64,000 nt of DNA from Mycolicibacterium moriokaense (GTDB lineage: Bacteria > Actinomycetota > Actinomycetes > Mycobacteriales > Mycobacteriaceae). A model generated the notes under the pieces. The model had not been told where the DNA came from and did no database searches. It saw only the letters and a list, made by a program, of their open reading frames with translations. This document shows, piece after piece, positions 30,982-39,838 of the stretch. Every line of letters begins with the position of its first letter. The stretch's first letter is position 1. Made by a program: the position numbers and the translations under genes. The stretch covers positions 39,565-103,564 of the forward strand of contig NZ_QQBJ01000025.1 of assembly GCF_003347205.1 (NCBI RefSeq). The letters are read 5' to 3'.

Positions 30982-31815
30982 TCAGCCGACGGCGCCCAGC
31001 ACCGCGGCCACCGCATCGGCGATGGCGCTGCGTGCCGGGCCGAGGTACTTGCGCGGGTCCGTCACCGCGTCGTTGGAGGCCAGGAACGCCCGCACCGCGC
31101 CGGTGAAATGGACATTGAGCAGGGTGCCGACGTTGATCTTCGTGATGCCTGCGCTGACCGCCTTGCGGAGGTGTTCGTCGGCGACGCCGGAGGAACCGTG
31201 CAACACCAGCGGGACCGGCACCACCGACCGCAGCCGGGCGATCAGGTCGAAGTCCAGCGCGGCGGTGCGCTCCGACATGGCGTGCGAGCTGCCGACCGCG
31301 ACCGCGAGGGCATCGACATCGGTGGCCGCCGCGAAGGCCGTCGCCTCCGCCGGATCGGTGCGCACCCCCGGCGCGTGCGCTCCGTCCTTGCCGCCGACCT
31401 CGCCCAGTTCGGCTTCGAGGAACATGTTGCGCCCGTGCGCCCAGTCCGCCGCGGCCTTGGTGGCGGCCACGTTGGCGTCGTAATCGAGGGTGGATGCGTC
31501 GAACATCGCTGAGCTGATGGCAGTTTCGGCGCTGGCGTGCAGCAATTGCTCGTCCTCGACGTGGTCGAGGTGCACTGACACCGGGACCCCGGCCCCCGCG
31601 GCGACGGCGGCGGTGGCGTGGGCGATCGGCGCCAACCGGCCGTGGTGGAACTTCACCGCGTTCTCGCTGATCTGCAGGATCACCGGCCGGCCGGCCTTCT
31701 CGGCGCCGGCGACGATCGCCTCGGCGTACTCCAGGGTGATGACGTTGAAGGCCAGGATCGCCGAACCGGTGCGGTACGCGGTGTCGACGAGGTCGGCTGT
31801 TCGGGCGAGCGGCAT
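30982..31815 (-). CDS. Class II ketose-bisphosphate aldolase (GatY/KbaY type)
   Basis: This 277-residue protein has the zinc-dependent class II aldolase pattern: AILAFNVITLEYAEAIVAGAEKAGRPVI, metal ligand His in VHLDHVED, ELGEVGGKDG, AVGSSHAM and VLHGSSGV. Such enzymes split a ketose-1,6-bisphosphate (fructose, tagatose or related) into DHAP and an aldehyde phosphate. ATG at 31815 follows GAAGGA. It is divergent from a sugar kinase operon, with a shared 89-bp control region, and most likely acts on that operon's product after PfkB-type phosphorylation. Whether it prefers fructose or tagatose bisphosphate is open. Confidence 0.85.
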   Translation of the reverse strand: MPLARTADLVDTAYRTGSAILAFNVITLEYAEAIVAGAEKAGRPVILQISENAVKFHHGRLAPIAHATAAVAAGAGVPVSVHLDHVEDEQLLHASAETAISSAMFDASTLDYDANVAATKAAADWAHGRNMFLEAELGEVGGKDGAHAPGVRTDPAEATAFAAATDVDALAVAVGSSHAMSERTAALDFDLIARLRSVVPVPLVLHGSSGVADEHLRKAVSAGITKINVGTLLNVHFTGAVRAFLASNDAVTDPRKYLGPARSAIADAVAAVLGAVG

Positions 31816-31832
31816 CGGGTGTCCTTCAGTCC

Positions 31833-31861
31833 TTGACAATTTTCCAACGAAACGCAACTAT
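31833..31861 (+). promoter_or_regulatory. Promoter of the FGGY kinase operon
   Basis: TTGACA (31833-31838) and AACTAT (31856-31861) are 17 bp apart, a near-consensus SigA promoter. CAACGAAACGCAAC between them resembles a DeoR-family operator half. The DeoR-type protein encoded in the operon is the obvious candidate repressor. Confidence 0.55.
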
Positions 31862-31904
31862 ATCCATCAGATTCCAATTCAACAAGCCTCCTCAGGGAAG
31901 AGAA

Positions 31905-33239
31905 ATGCGCGCCACCTTCTTCGTAGGCCTCGATGTCGGGACCACCACCAGCAAGGCCGTGGTGTTCACGCAGGACGGCGAGCCCGTCGCGGCTGGGCGT
32001 GCCGCCACCCCGTGGACGGTGACGTCATCGGGCGCGGAACTCGACGCGACAGCACTTCTCGACGCCGCCAAGTCGGCGGTGGCCGAAGCCCTGGCCGACT
32101 GCCCGCCGGGGCCTGTCGGCGGTCTCGGCGTGGCGAGCCTCGCGGAGTCCGGCGTGCTGCTCGACAAGCGGGGTGAGCCGGTCGCGCCCGTCATCGCCTG
32201 GCACGACACCCGCGACAGCGCGGAGCTGGAAGGTTTGGCTGACGCTTTTGGCGCGCATCGCTTCTCGGCGACGACGGGCCTGCCGCTGCGCCAGCAATGG
32301 TCGCTGACCAAGCACCGCTGGCTGATCGACAACGTGGCGTCCGCGCGCAGCGCCGTGCGGCGACTCAATGTCGCGGAGTGGATTGTGCGCGGTCTCGGCG
32401 GCGAGGAAGCCGCCGAGCAGTCGCTGGCGTCGCGCACCGGGTGGTTGCGGCTGGCCGATCGCACCTGGTGGACGGACGCCCTGGCGTGGTCGGGCGCCGA
32501 CGAATCGCTGATGCCGCCGCTGGTGACGGCGGGCACCCCGCTCGGCCGGGCGGGCGCCGACGCCGGCCTCTCAAGGCTGACCGGGGCGGTGCTGACCGTC
32601 GCGGGCCACGATCACCAGGCCGCCGTGGTGGGGGCCGGCGCCGACGGGCCCGGCGACGAACTCGACTCCTGCGGCACCGCCGAGGCGCTGGTGCGCACCA
32701 TCGAACCCGGCCTGTCGCCGGAGGTCGTGGCCGGCCTCGCCGACGCGGGCATCACCACCGGCTGGCACGCCGTCGCCGACCACTGGTGCCTGCTCGGCGC
32801 GACGCAGGGCGGCCTTGCGCTGCAACGCATTCTCGCGCTGCTCGGGAAGGACCGCTCCGACCTGCCCGCCCTGGACGCCGAGGCCATCGCGTTGCCGATG
32901 CCGCAGATACGCGTCGCGGCACCGGCATTCGGCAGGCTGGACGTGCTGGGCGTCGGCGACGCCGACAGCCCCGCCCACCTGTGGCGGGCCGCGCTGGAAG
33001 AAGTCACCGGACAAGCCGCCGAGATCCACGACGCGATGAGCGCCGTCAGCGGAGCGCACCGGAAGTTTGTGGTCACCGGCGGCTGGTCGCGCAGCGCCGG
33101 GTTGATCGCGGTGAAGCGGCGGCGATTCGGACCACTCGTGGCGGCCGACGTCAACGAGGCAGGCGCCCGCGGCGCAGCGCTTCTGGCGGCCAGGGCCGCC
33201 GACGCCGACGCGTCCGCCTCACCGGCGGTGGCGCGATGA
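31905..33239 (+). CDS. FGGY-family carbohydrate kinase
   Basis: This 444-residue ATP-dependent sugar kinase has the FGGY pattern: FVGLDVGTTTSKAVVFTQDG at the start, WHDTRDSAE in the middle, GHDHQAAVVGAGADG and DSCGTAEALV with KFVVTGGWSRSAGLI near the end. It phosphorylates a ketose or polyol-derived sugar in the cytosol. ATG at 31905 follows GGGAAGAG. The downstream DeoR gene overlaps by ATGA. With the PfkB-type kinase and aldolase it could give ketose, ketose-phosphate, ketose-bisphosphate, then triose phosphates. The sugar cannot be named. Confidence 0.85.
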   Translation: MRATFFVGLDVGTTTSKAVVFTQDGEPVAAGRAATPWTVTSSGAELDATALLDAAKSAVAEALADCPPGPVGGLGVASLAESGVLLDKRGEPVAPVIAWHDTRDSAELEGLADAFGAHRFSATTGLPLRQQWSLTKHRWLIDNVASARSAVRRLNVAEWIVRGLGGEEAAEQSLASRTGWLRLADRTWWTDALAWSGADESLMPPLVTAGTPLGRAGADAGLSRLTGAVLTVAGHDHQAAVVGAGADGPGDELDSCGTAEALVRTIEPGLSPEVVAGLADAGITTGWHAVADHWCLLGATQGGLALQRILALLGKDRSDLPALDAEAIALPMPQIRVAAPAFGRLDVLGVGDADSPAHLWRAALEEVTGQAAEIHDAMSAVSGAHRKFVVTGGWSRSAGLIAVKRRRFGPLVAADVNEAGARGAALLAARAADADASASPAVAR

Positions 33240-34021
33240 CCGACAGCGTCGACGCCCGTGCCCCCTACGCCGACCAACGCAAGAAGCACATCATCGACCG
33301 GCTTCTCAGCGGTGGCCGGATCGACGCCAACGAGATCGCCGAATCGCTCGGTGTCACAGGGGAAACCATTCGCAAGGACCTGATCGCGCTCGAGCGCCAG
33401 GGCCTGCTGCGCCGCGTGCACGGCGGCGCGGTCCCGGTTCAATCGCTGGCCTTCGAACCTGCTGTCGAAACGCGAACGCAGCTGTCATCGGAGAAGATTC
33501 GCATCGCGCAGGCGGCGCTGCGCCATCTGCCCGCCCAGGGCTCGGTGCTGATCGACGCCGGGTCCACCACGGCCAAGCTGGTCGATCTGTTCCCCGGCGA
33601 TCGCGACCTCACCGTCTACACCAACACGGTGCCGCTGGCGATGTCGCTGCTGACCCGCCCGCGGCTGACGGTGTTCACCCTCGGCGGGCGACTGCGCAAC
33701 ATCACCTTCGCCGAGGTCGGCGACTGGGCGGCGCGCGCCCTCGCCGAGATCAACGTCGACGTCGCCTTTCTCGGCACCAACGGCATCTCGATCGAGCGCG
33801 GCCTGACCACCCCCGACCCGGCCGAGGCGGCGGTCAAACGACTGATGCTGGGCTGCGCCGCCAAACGGATCCTGCTCGCCGACCACAGCAAGTTCGGGGT
33901 CGTGAAGGGCACCAAACACGGCGACCTGACCGACATCGACGTGCTGGTCAGCGACACCGGTCTGGCCGATGCCGACTACACACAATTGCGCACCGCCGGA
34001 ATCGAAGTGGAGCGAGCATGA
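33236..34021 (+). CDS. DeoR/GlpR family transcriptional regulator
   Basis: This 261-residue protein has an N-terminal DeoR helix-turn-helix (residues ~14-60: RKKHIIDRLLSGGRIDANEIAESLGVTGETIRKDLIALE and RRVHGGA) and a DeoRC sugar-phosphate sensing domain (VLIDAGSTTAKLV, YTNTVPLAMSL, LGGRL, FLGTNGIS). It likely represses the polyol operon and the divergent aldolase gene until a phosphorylated sugar appears. It is coupled by ATGA overlap at both ends (kinase before, PfkB after). Confidence 0.9.
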   Translation: MTDSVDARAPYADQRKKHIIDRLLSGGRIDANEIAESLGVTGETIRKDLIALERQGLLRRVHGGAVPVQSLAFEPAVETRTQLSSEKIRIAQAALRHLPAQGSVLIDAGSTTAKLVDLFPGDRDLTVYTNTVPLAMSLLTRPRLTVFTLGGRLRNITFAEVGDWAARALAEINVDVAFLGTNGISIERGLTTPDPAEAAVKRLMLGCAAKRILLADHSKFGVVKGTKHGDLTDIDVLVSDTGLADADYTQLRTAGIEVERA

Positions 34022-35040
34022 TCGTCACCCTGACGCCCAACCCGAGTGTGGACCGAACCGTGTTCGTCGACGACGTCGTCCTCGGTTCCGTCAACAGAAG
34101 CGACCGCAGCTGGAGCGAACCCAGCGGCAAGGGCGTGAACGTCGCCCTGGCGCTGCACGCGCACGAGGTGCCGGTTCGCGCCGTCGTCACCGCGGGCGGT
34201 TCCACCGGCGCGCAGCTTCAGCAGATGCTGAAAGGCGCGGGGCTGGACACCGTCGTCGTGCCGATCGGCGGGGAGATCCGCAGCAACATCAGCCTCACCC
34301 AACCCAACGGCTGCGTCACCAAGATCAACGAGCCCGGCCCCACCCTCACCGCGGAGGAGACCGACCGCCTGCTGCGCGCCGTCGCCGACCACGTGCGCGG
34401 GGCCAGTTGGCTGGTGTGCGCGGGCAGCCTGCCCGCGGGCCTGCCCACCGGCTGGTACGGCGAACTCGTCGAGCTCGGCCACCGTCACGGCGTGCACGTC
34501 GCCGTCGACACCTCCGGGCAGGCATTGGTCGAAAGCCTGGATGCGGGGCCGGATCTGGTGAAACCGAATGTGCACGAGCTGGCCGAGGTGACGGGCCAGG
34601 CGCCGCAGACGCTTGGCGACGTCATCGAAGCCGCCCAGCAGGTGCGCCGGCTCGGGGCGCGCACGGTGTTGGCCAGCCTGGGCGGTGACGGCGCGATACT
34701 CGTCGACGCCGCGGGCGCGGTGTGGGGCAACGCGCCGGTCGAGCGCGTCGTCAGCACCGTCGGCGCGGGCGACGCGATGCTCGCCGGATATCTCAGCTGT
34801 CCGGATGGCCGCAGCGAAGCGCTTGCCGCCGCGCTGCAGTGGGGCGCCGCCGCGGTTCAGGTCGAAGGAACCCTGTTCTCCCCCAAGGCATCCGGCGCGG
34901 AGGTGACGATGACTGCGACCATCGACCCGTCCCGTCCGTTGCGGGATCCCGAACCGGCGCACACTGTCGGCGAGGGTGCGCGACGGCCCGTCAACGCCAG
35001 ACAACACACGCCCAGATACAAGAACAGGAGGCTGGGATGA
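34018..35040 (+). CDS. PfkB-type sugar-phosphate kinase (1-phosphofructokinase/LacC-like)
   Basis: This 340-residue PfkB kinase has TPNPSVDRTVFVDDVVLGSVNR at the start, GKGVNVALAL, VVTAGGSTGAQLQ and the catalytic STVGAGDAMLAGYL with Asp. The MIVTLTPNPSVDRT start and the KPNVHELAE motif fit the 1-phosphofructokinase/tagatose-6-phosphate kinase branch. It would add the second phosphate to a ketose-phosphate for the adjacent aldolase. The C-terminal ~40 residues (from TATIDPSRPLRDPEP) look like an unstructured tail beyond the family's usual end. It overlaps the following dehydrogenase gene by four bases. Confidence 0.85.
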   Translation: MIVTLTPNPSVDRTVFVDDVVLGSVNRSDRSWSEPSGKGVNVALALHAHEVPVRAVVTAGGSTGAQLQQMLKGAGLDTVVVPIGGEIRSNISLTQPNGCVTKINEPGPTLTAEETDRLLRAVADHVRGASWLVCAGSLPAGLPTGWYGELVELGHRHGVHVAVDTSGQALVESLDAGPDLVKPNVHELAEVTGQAPQTLGDVIEAAQQVRRLGARTVLASLGGDGAILVDAAGAVWGNAPVERVVSTVGAGDAMLAGYLSCPDGRSEALAAALQWGAAAVQVEGTLFSPKASGAEVTMTATIDPSRPLRDPEPAHTVGEGARRPVNARQHTPRYKNRRLG

Positions 35041-36113
35041 GCGCGGCGATGCAGGCGGTGGTGATCCACGGCCGCGAGGACTACCGATTGGAGCAGGTGC
35101 CGGTGCCGGTGCCGGGGCCCGGCGAGGCGCTGGTGAAGGTTCAGGCCGTCGGGATCTGTGCGAGTGACCTCAAGTGCTACCACGGGGCACCCATGTACTG
35201 GGGTGACGGGCCCGTCCCGACGAACGTCGACCTGCATGTCACTCCCGGCCACGAGTTCGTCGGCGAGGTGGTGGCCGTCGACGATCTCGGCAGGCAGCGG
35301 TGGGGCATCGACGTCGGTGACCGGGTGGTCGCCGAGCAGATCGTGCCGTGCTGGAAGTGCCGGTTCTGCCGGCGCGGCCAGTACTGGATGTGCGCTCCGC
35401 ACAACATCTTCGGGTTTCGCCAGCGGGTGAACGGCGCGATGGCCGAGTACATGGTCTATCCCGCCGACGCGATCGTGCACAAGATCTCGCCGGATGTCCC
35501 CGCCGCGCATGCGGCGTTCGCCGAACCGCTGTCGTGCGCGCTTCACGCGGTGGACCGCGCCGCCATCACGTTCGGCGATGTCGTCGTGGTGGCGGGCTGC
35601 GGCCCGATCGGACTGGGCATGATCGCGGGTGCCCGCGCGAAGAGTCCGGCGCACGTGATTGCGCTGGATCACGTGCCGGGCAAGCTGGATCTCGCCGCCG
35701 CCTGCGGGGCCGACATCACCATCGACATCAGCAGTGGCGACGCCGAATCCGTGGTGCGGGATCTGACCGAAGGGTATGGCGCCGACGTGTATCTGGACGC
35801 CACGGGACATCCGTCGGCGGTGCCGCAGGGGCTGAACCTGCTGCGCAAGCTGGGCCGCTACGTCGAATACGGCGTCTTCGCCTCGCCGGTCACGGTGGAT
35901 TGGACGGTGATCAGCGACATCAAGGAACTCGATGTGCTGGGCGCGCACCTTGGCCCGTACTGCTGGCCGACCGCAATCTCCATGATCGAGGCGAAAGCCC
36001 TTCCGCTGGACCGCATCTGCACTCACCAGCTTCCGCTGCAGGAGTTCCGGGCCGGGATCGACCTCGTCGGCAGCGGCGATCGATCCGTCAAGGTGAGCTT
36101 GTTGCCGCAGTGA
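35037..36113 (+). CDS. Zinc alcohol dehydrogenase, erythritol/L-threitol dehydrogenase-like (EltD type)
   Basis: This 358-residue medium-chain dehydrogenase has structural zinc Cys in PCWKCRFCRRGQYWMC, catalytic zinc residues in GICASDLKCYHGA and PGHEFVG, and the cofactor motif GCGPIGLGMIAGARAK. By recall it is very close to the M. smegmatis erythritol/L-threitol dehydrogenase (EltD), for example in CASDLKCYHGA, VPCWKCRFCRRGQY and LGAHLGPYCWPTAISMIEAK. It oxidises a C4 or related polyol to a ketose with NAD. ATG at 35037 follows AGGAGG. It overlaps the PfkB stop. The rest of the operon, with FGGY and PfkB kinases plus a class II aldolase, is unlike the known M. smegmatis tetritol route that uses DhaK-type kinases, so the true substrate is open. 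Confidence 0.8.
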   Translation: MSAAMQAVVIHGREDYRLEQVPVPVPGPGEALVKVQAVGICASDLKCYHGAPMYWGDGPVPTNVDLHVTPGHEFVGEVVAVDDLGRQRWGIDVGDRVVAEQIVPCWKCRFCRRGQYWMCAPHNIFGFRQRVNGAMAEYMVYPADAIVHKISPDVPAAHAAFAEPLSCALHAVDRAAITFGDVVVVAGCGPIGLGMIAGARAKSPAHVIALDHVPGKLDLAAACGADITIDISSGDAESVVRDLTEGYGADVYLDATGHPSAVPQGLNLLRKLGRYVEYGVFASPVTVDWTVISDIKELDVLGAHLGPYCWPTAISMIEAKALPLDRICTHQLPLQEFRAGIDLVGSGDRSVKVSLLPQ

Positions 36114-36796
36114 GCATCAGCGTCGACGAGATCGCGGTCGCCGACCCCGCGGACGCATGGATGCGGGCCGGCTTCACCGTCGATTCCGACGCCGTCTGCC
36201 GGGTCGGCGGTGTGCGCATCCGGCTGGCCGGTACCGGAGCCGCACCGGCGGCGACATCAGACACCGGAGCCGCACCGGCGGCGACATCAGACACCGGAGC
36301 CGGGATCGTCGGCTGGTCGTTGCGCGGGCTGCCGCCCGATGGCTCACCCGACAGCATCGACGGCATCCCGACCACGCGCTCGGAGCGGGCTTTCGCGACG
36401 CCGGCCGAGCACCCGAACGGCGTCACCGCGATCGATCACGTCGTGCTGATGTCGCCCCACCTGGACCGCACGGTCGCAGCGCTGGCCGCCGTCGGCGCGC
36501 AGCCGCGCAGGCAGCGCGACGCCGCACTCGGCGGGCAGCCGATCCGGCAGCTCTTCTTCCGGTTCGGCGAGGTGATCCTCGAGGTCGTCGGCTCTCCGGA
36601 CGCGGCGACCGACACACCGTCGACGCTCTGGGGGATCACCTACGTCGTCGACGACATCGACGCCACCGCCGCGTTCCTCGGTGACCGCACCACCCCGGTC
36701 AAGGACGCGGTCCAGCCGGGCCGCCGGATCACCACTCTGCGGCACCGCGATCTCGGGATGTCGGTTCCGACGGCGATGATCTCGGCGAGTCGCTAG
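36110..36796 (+). CDS. VOC/glyoxalase-like protein with a repeat linker
   Basis: This 228-residue protein has a VOC (glyoxalase/bleomycin-resistance fold) domain: [34 protein letters not shown] and [14 protein letters not shown] match the paired beta-alpha pattern, with metal-type His and Glu. The N-terminal ~60 residues hold a 10-residue unit repeated exactly twice ([10 protein letters not shown]), encoded by a 30-bp perfect tandem repeat. The GTG start overlaps the dehydrogenase stop (GTGA), so it is co-transcribed with the polyol operon. The reaction is unknown. It could handle an aldehyde by-product. Confidence 0.7.
   Translation: MSISVDEIAVADPADAWMRAGFTVDSDAVCRVGGVRIRLAGTGAAPAATSDTGAAPAATSDTGAGIVGWSLRGLPPDGSPDSIDGIPTTRSERAFATPAEHPNGVTAIDHVVLMSPHLDRTVAALAAVGAQPRRQRDAALGGQPIRQLFFRFGEVILEVVGSPDAATDTPSTLWGITYVVDDIDATAAFLGDRTTPVKDAVQPGRRITTLRHRDLGMSVPTAMISASR
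36241..36300. repeat. 30-bp perfect tandem duplication in the VOC gene
   Basis: 36241-36270 and 36271-36300 are identical. A further partial copy of about nine bases (CCGGAGC end) precedes them. The unit is in frame and encodes ten residues of a low-complexity linker, so copy-number change would not break the protein. Confidence 0.9.
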
Positions 36797-36830
36797 CCCG
36801 CCGGCAGACCGCGATGCCTATCCTCGGCGC

Positions 36831-37286
36831 ATGACCGGGGACGCAGTCGTGATCCACACCGACGGCGGCTGTCGGCCCAATCCCGGCCCCGGCGGCTGGG
36901 GTGCGGTGCTGCGCCACCGTGAGCACGTTCGCGAGATGTTCGGCGGCGAGGCAGGCCTGACGAGCAACAACCGGATGGAGTTGACCGCACCGATCATGGC
37001 GTTGGAGGCGCTCACCAGACCCGTGGTGGTGCACCTGCACACCGACAGCACCTATGTCCGCAACGGCATCACCAAGTGGGTTCTCGGCTGGGAGCGCAAC
37101 GGCTGGCTGACCGCGGCGAAGCAGCCGGTGAAGAACGTCGATTTGTGGAAGCGGTTGCAGCTGGCGTGTGCGCGACACCAGGTCGAGTGGTTCTGGGTGA
37201 AGGGGCACTCGGGCGTCGGCGACAACGAGTTGGCCGACGCGTTGGCGACCCGCGGCTTGGCCCAGGCCTGCGCGGGCGTGGCCTAG
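36831..37286 (+). CDS. rnhA: Ribonuclease HI
   Basis: This 151-residue RNase HI degrades RNA in RNA-DNA hybrids. The catalytic acidic residues are all visible: [18 protein letters not shown] (Asp), NNRMELTAP (Glu), [11 protein letters not shown] (Asp), and [14 protein letters not shown] (His, Asp). The basic [20 protein letters not shown] handle, used for hybrid binding, is present. ATG at 36831 is clear. It overlaps the convergent ligD gene by four bases. Mycobacteria need RNase HI activity to resolve R-loops; a second enzyme may be elsewhere. Confidence 0.95.
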   Translation: MTGDAVVIHTDGGCRPNPGPGGWGAVLRHREHVREMFGGEAGLTSNNRMELTAPIMALEALTRPVVVHLHTDSTYVRNGITKWVLGWERNGWLTAAKQPVKNVDLWKRLQLACARHQVEWFWVKGHSGVGDNELADALATRGLAQACAGVA

Positions 37287-39565
37287 CCCTGTTCCCAGAC
37301 GACCTCGTCGGGCGTCTTGTCGGGGCGCAGGCCGCGCCAACTCGGCTGGCGTAAGCGGCCGTCCCCGGTGCGTTCGCTGTAGCGCACCTCCCCCACCAGC
37401 TCGGGCCGTACGAAGGTCACACCCTTGCGATCCTGGGTGGGAAGCGTTGTGTTGAAAGGGGATTCGTCGGTCTGAAGCGGTTCGAGCAGCTGCTTGAGCT
37501 TGGTCAGCGCCTTCTCGGTGAAGCCGGTGCCGACGCGGCCGGCGAAGTGCAGGCCGTCGCCCTCGGGGATGCCGAGCATCAGCGCGCCGATCCCGCTGGA
37601 CCGGCCGCCCTCACCTTGCCGCCAACCGCCGATGACGACTTCCTGAGTGGTCCAGATCTTGTCCTTGACCCACGACGACGAGCGTCGGCCCGGCTGGTAG
37701 GTGGAGTCGCGCTTCTTGGCGATCACACCCTCCCAGCGCCTTTCGCGGGCGTGCTCCATGGCCTCGGCGCCGTCGCCGGGTAGCGCGGGCGGCACGATCA
37801 CGCCGCCGCCCTCGGCCAGCGCCTCCAGCAGTCGCCGCCGGTCGGAGTACTTGGCGCGCAACAGCGATCGGCCGTCCAGATGCAGGATGTCGAACGCCCA
37901 GAATTCGACGCGGGTGGAGCGTTTGCGGTTCTGCATCTCGCCGAAGCTGGGCACGCCCGTGTCGTCGAGTGCCACGGCTTCGCCGTCGAGGATCACGTGG
38001 TGGTCGGCGAGGTCGGCGGCGACCGCCTTGAATTGCGGGTACTCGTCGGTGACGTCGCGGCCGCGGCGCGACCGCACCGAGAGCCTGCCGTGGTCGGCGT
38101 CGACGAGAACGCGGTAGCCGTCCCATTTGCCCTCGAACGCCCACTGCGTCTTCTTCAGCTTCTGCACGGACCCCTCGGTGGACAACATCGGCGCGAGATC
38201 GGCTGCGGTGGGCCGCTTCTGGTCCTTCATCCGGTGCGCCAGCCAGTTCTTGCCGTCGGTCTGGATCAGCGCATAGCGCCCGTCGATGCGCTCGCCGTGC
38301 AGGGTGACGATCACCTCGCCGCCCTTGTCGGGGCCGTCGGGCGCGTTGTCCTTGAACTTCTCGGTCTCATAGGTGCCGGTGTCCCAGACGATCATCTCGC
38401 CCGCGCCGTACTCGCCCTTCGGGATGGTGGCCTCGAACGCCAGGTACTCCAGCGGATGGTCCTCGGTGTGCACGGCGAGGTGGTTGACCGCGGGGCTGTC
38501 CGGCAGGTTTTTCGGCACCGCCCACGACACCAGCACGCCGTCGCGCTCCAGCCGCAAGTCGTAGTGCAGGCGCCGGGCATGGTGCTCCTGGATCACGAAC
38601 TTGTCGTTGTTGCCGACGGTGGGCTTCGACTTCGGCACCGGCTCAGGCGTTTTGGCGGCGTCCCGCATGCTGCGGTAGGTGCTGAGCCGGTCGGGGATCG
38701 GCACCGCCTCGTCGAGCGGAGACAGCAGGTCGCCGTCGGCGGCGACACGCTCGAGCACCTCGTCGAAGCGCAGGTGCCGCAGCTCGGGGTCTTCGATTTC
38801 GGCCCATGTCCGCGGGGCGGCGACGGTGGGTTGCTCGCGTCCGCGCAGCGAGTACGGCGCGATCGTCGTCTTCGATGCGTTGTTCTGGCTCCAGTCGAGA
38901 AAGATCTTTCCCGACCGCACGCTCTTGGTCATCGTCGAGGTGACGAGTTTGGGCATCGACTTCTCCAGTTGCTGCGCAACGCGTTTGGCCAGCACGACGG
39001 CGCCGCGTGAGCTGACCGGATCGGCCAGCGGGGCGTACAGATGCAGGCCCTTGCTGCCACTGGTGAGCGGAAAGGTGCTCAGCCCGATGTCGGTCATCAG
39101 GTCGCGAACGGCGACGGCGACCTCGCACAGCTGAGGCATCGTCACGCCCTCGCCGGGGTCGAGGTCGAACACCAGCCGAGTCGCGGGCCCCGGCTTGCCG
39201 TCCTGGAACCGCCACTGCGGCACATGCACTTCCAGCGCGGCCTGCTGCGCCAGCCACGCCACCCCCTCGACGGTGTCGATGATCGGATAGGTGGTGGTGC
39301 CGGATCGGTGGCTGACGCTCTCGCGGTCCAGCCACTCGGGTGCGGAGCTGGCCAACTGCTTCTCGAAGAACGACGGCTCGTCGACACCGTTCGGCCAGCG
39401 CTTGCGGGTGACGGCGCGCCCTGCGATGTGCGGGATCAACACCTCGGCGATGCCGACGTAGTAGTCGAACACCTGCTGCTTGGTGACCGCCTCGGCCCGA
39501 CCCGTCGCCGGGTACAGCACCTTGTCCGGGTTGGTCAGCGTCACCCGGCCGATTCGATCCACCAC
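37283..39565 (-). CDS. ligD: Multifunctional NHEJ DNA ligase LigD
   Basis: This 760-residue protein has three domains in the mycobacterial order: polymerase/primase (residues ~1-290: [40 protein letters not shown] with catalytic Asp, [12 protein letters not shown]); 3' phosphoesterase (residues ~320-450: [29 protein letters not shown]); and ATP-dependent ligase (residues ~475-760: [15 protein letters not shown] with adenylated Lys). It seals double-strand breaks with Ku, which is encoded at 48987. The start is GTG at 39565, or the GTG three bases later; there is no in-frame ATG near. TATTAC lies six bases before, fitting a leaderless message. Length equals the M. tuberculosis Rv0938 product. 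Confidence 0.93.
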   Translation of the reverse strand: MVDRIGRVTLTNPDKVLYPATGRAEAVTKQQVFDYYVGIAEVLIPHIAGRAVTRKRWPNGVDEPSFFEKQLASSAPEWLDRESVSHRSGTTTYPIIDTVEGVAWLAQQAALEVHVPQWRFQDGKPGPATRLVFDLDPGEGVTMPQLCEVAVAVRDLMTDIGLSTFPLTSGSKGLHLYAPLADPVSSRGAVVLAKRVAQQLEKSMPKLVTSTMTKSVRSGKIFLDWSQNNASKTTIAPYSLRGREQPTVAAPRTWAEIEDPELRHLRFDEVLERVAADGDLLSPLDEAVPIPDRLSTYRSMRDAAKTPEPVPKSKPTVGNNDKFVIQEHHARRLHYDLRLERDGVLVSWAVPKNLPDSPAVNHLAVHTEDHPLEYLAFEATIPKGEYGAGEMIVWDTGTYETEKFKDNAPDGPDKGGEVIVTLHGERIDGRYALIQTDGKNWLAHRMKDQKRPTAADLAPMLSTEGSVQKLKKTQWAFEGKWDGYRVLVDADHGRLSVRSRRGRDVTDEYPQFKAVAADLADHHVILDGEAVALDDTGVPSFGEMQNRKRSTRVEFWAFDILHLDGRSLLRAKYSDRRRLLEALAEGGGVIVPPALPGDGAEAMEHARERRWEGVIAKKRDSTYQPGRRSSSWVKDKIWTTQEVVIGGWRQGEGGRSSGIGALMLGIPEGDGLHFAGRVGTGFTEKALTKLKQLLEPLQTDESPFNTTLPTQDRKGVTFVRPELVGEVRYSERTGDGRLRQPSWRGLRPDKTPDEVVWEQG

Positions 39566-39596
39566 GTCAACGTAATACCCGTTGTACCGTTGAGTG

Positions 39597-39824
39597 ATGA
39601 GGCGATTTCTGGCTGCCTGCCTGATGGCGGCTGCCGCGACCGGTGTCGCGGTCCCGATCGCGACCGCGGATCCCCAGGATCTGGTGCCGTACTGCTCCGG
39701 CGACCAGACCCCGATGGACAACAACTGCCAGGAAATGCCGCACCAGGTGTTCACCAACGACGCCGTGGGCGCCAACCCGCAGGTCGGCCTCGGCACCAAC
39801 CCGGGCGTCGAGCCCGTCACCTAG
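39597..39824 (+). CDS. Small secreted protein
   Basis: This 75-residue protein has a signal peptide (residues ~1-26, cleavage near TADPQ). The mature part DLVPYCSGDQTPMDNNCQEM has two Cys that could pair, followed by a Gly/Asn-rich tail. ATG at 39597 lies exactly where transcription from TACCGT (39585-39590) should begin, so it is leaderless; GTG at 39594 is the alternative. It is divergent from ligD with 31 bp between starts. No family is recognised; small proteins of this type are common in mycobacterial envelopes. Confidence 0.7.
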   Translation: MRRFLAACLMAAAATGVAVPIATADPQDLVPYCSGDQTPMDNNCQEMPHQVFTNDAVGANPQVGLGTNPGVEPVT

Positions 39825-39838
39825 TTCGCGCGGTCGGC

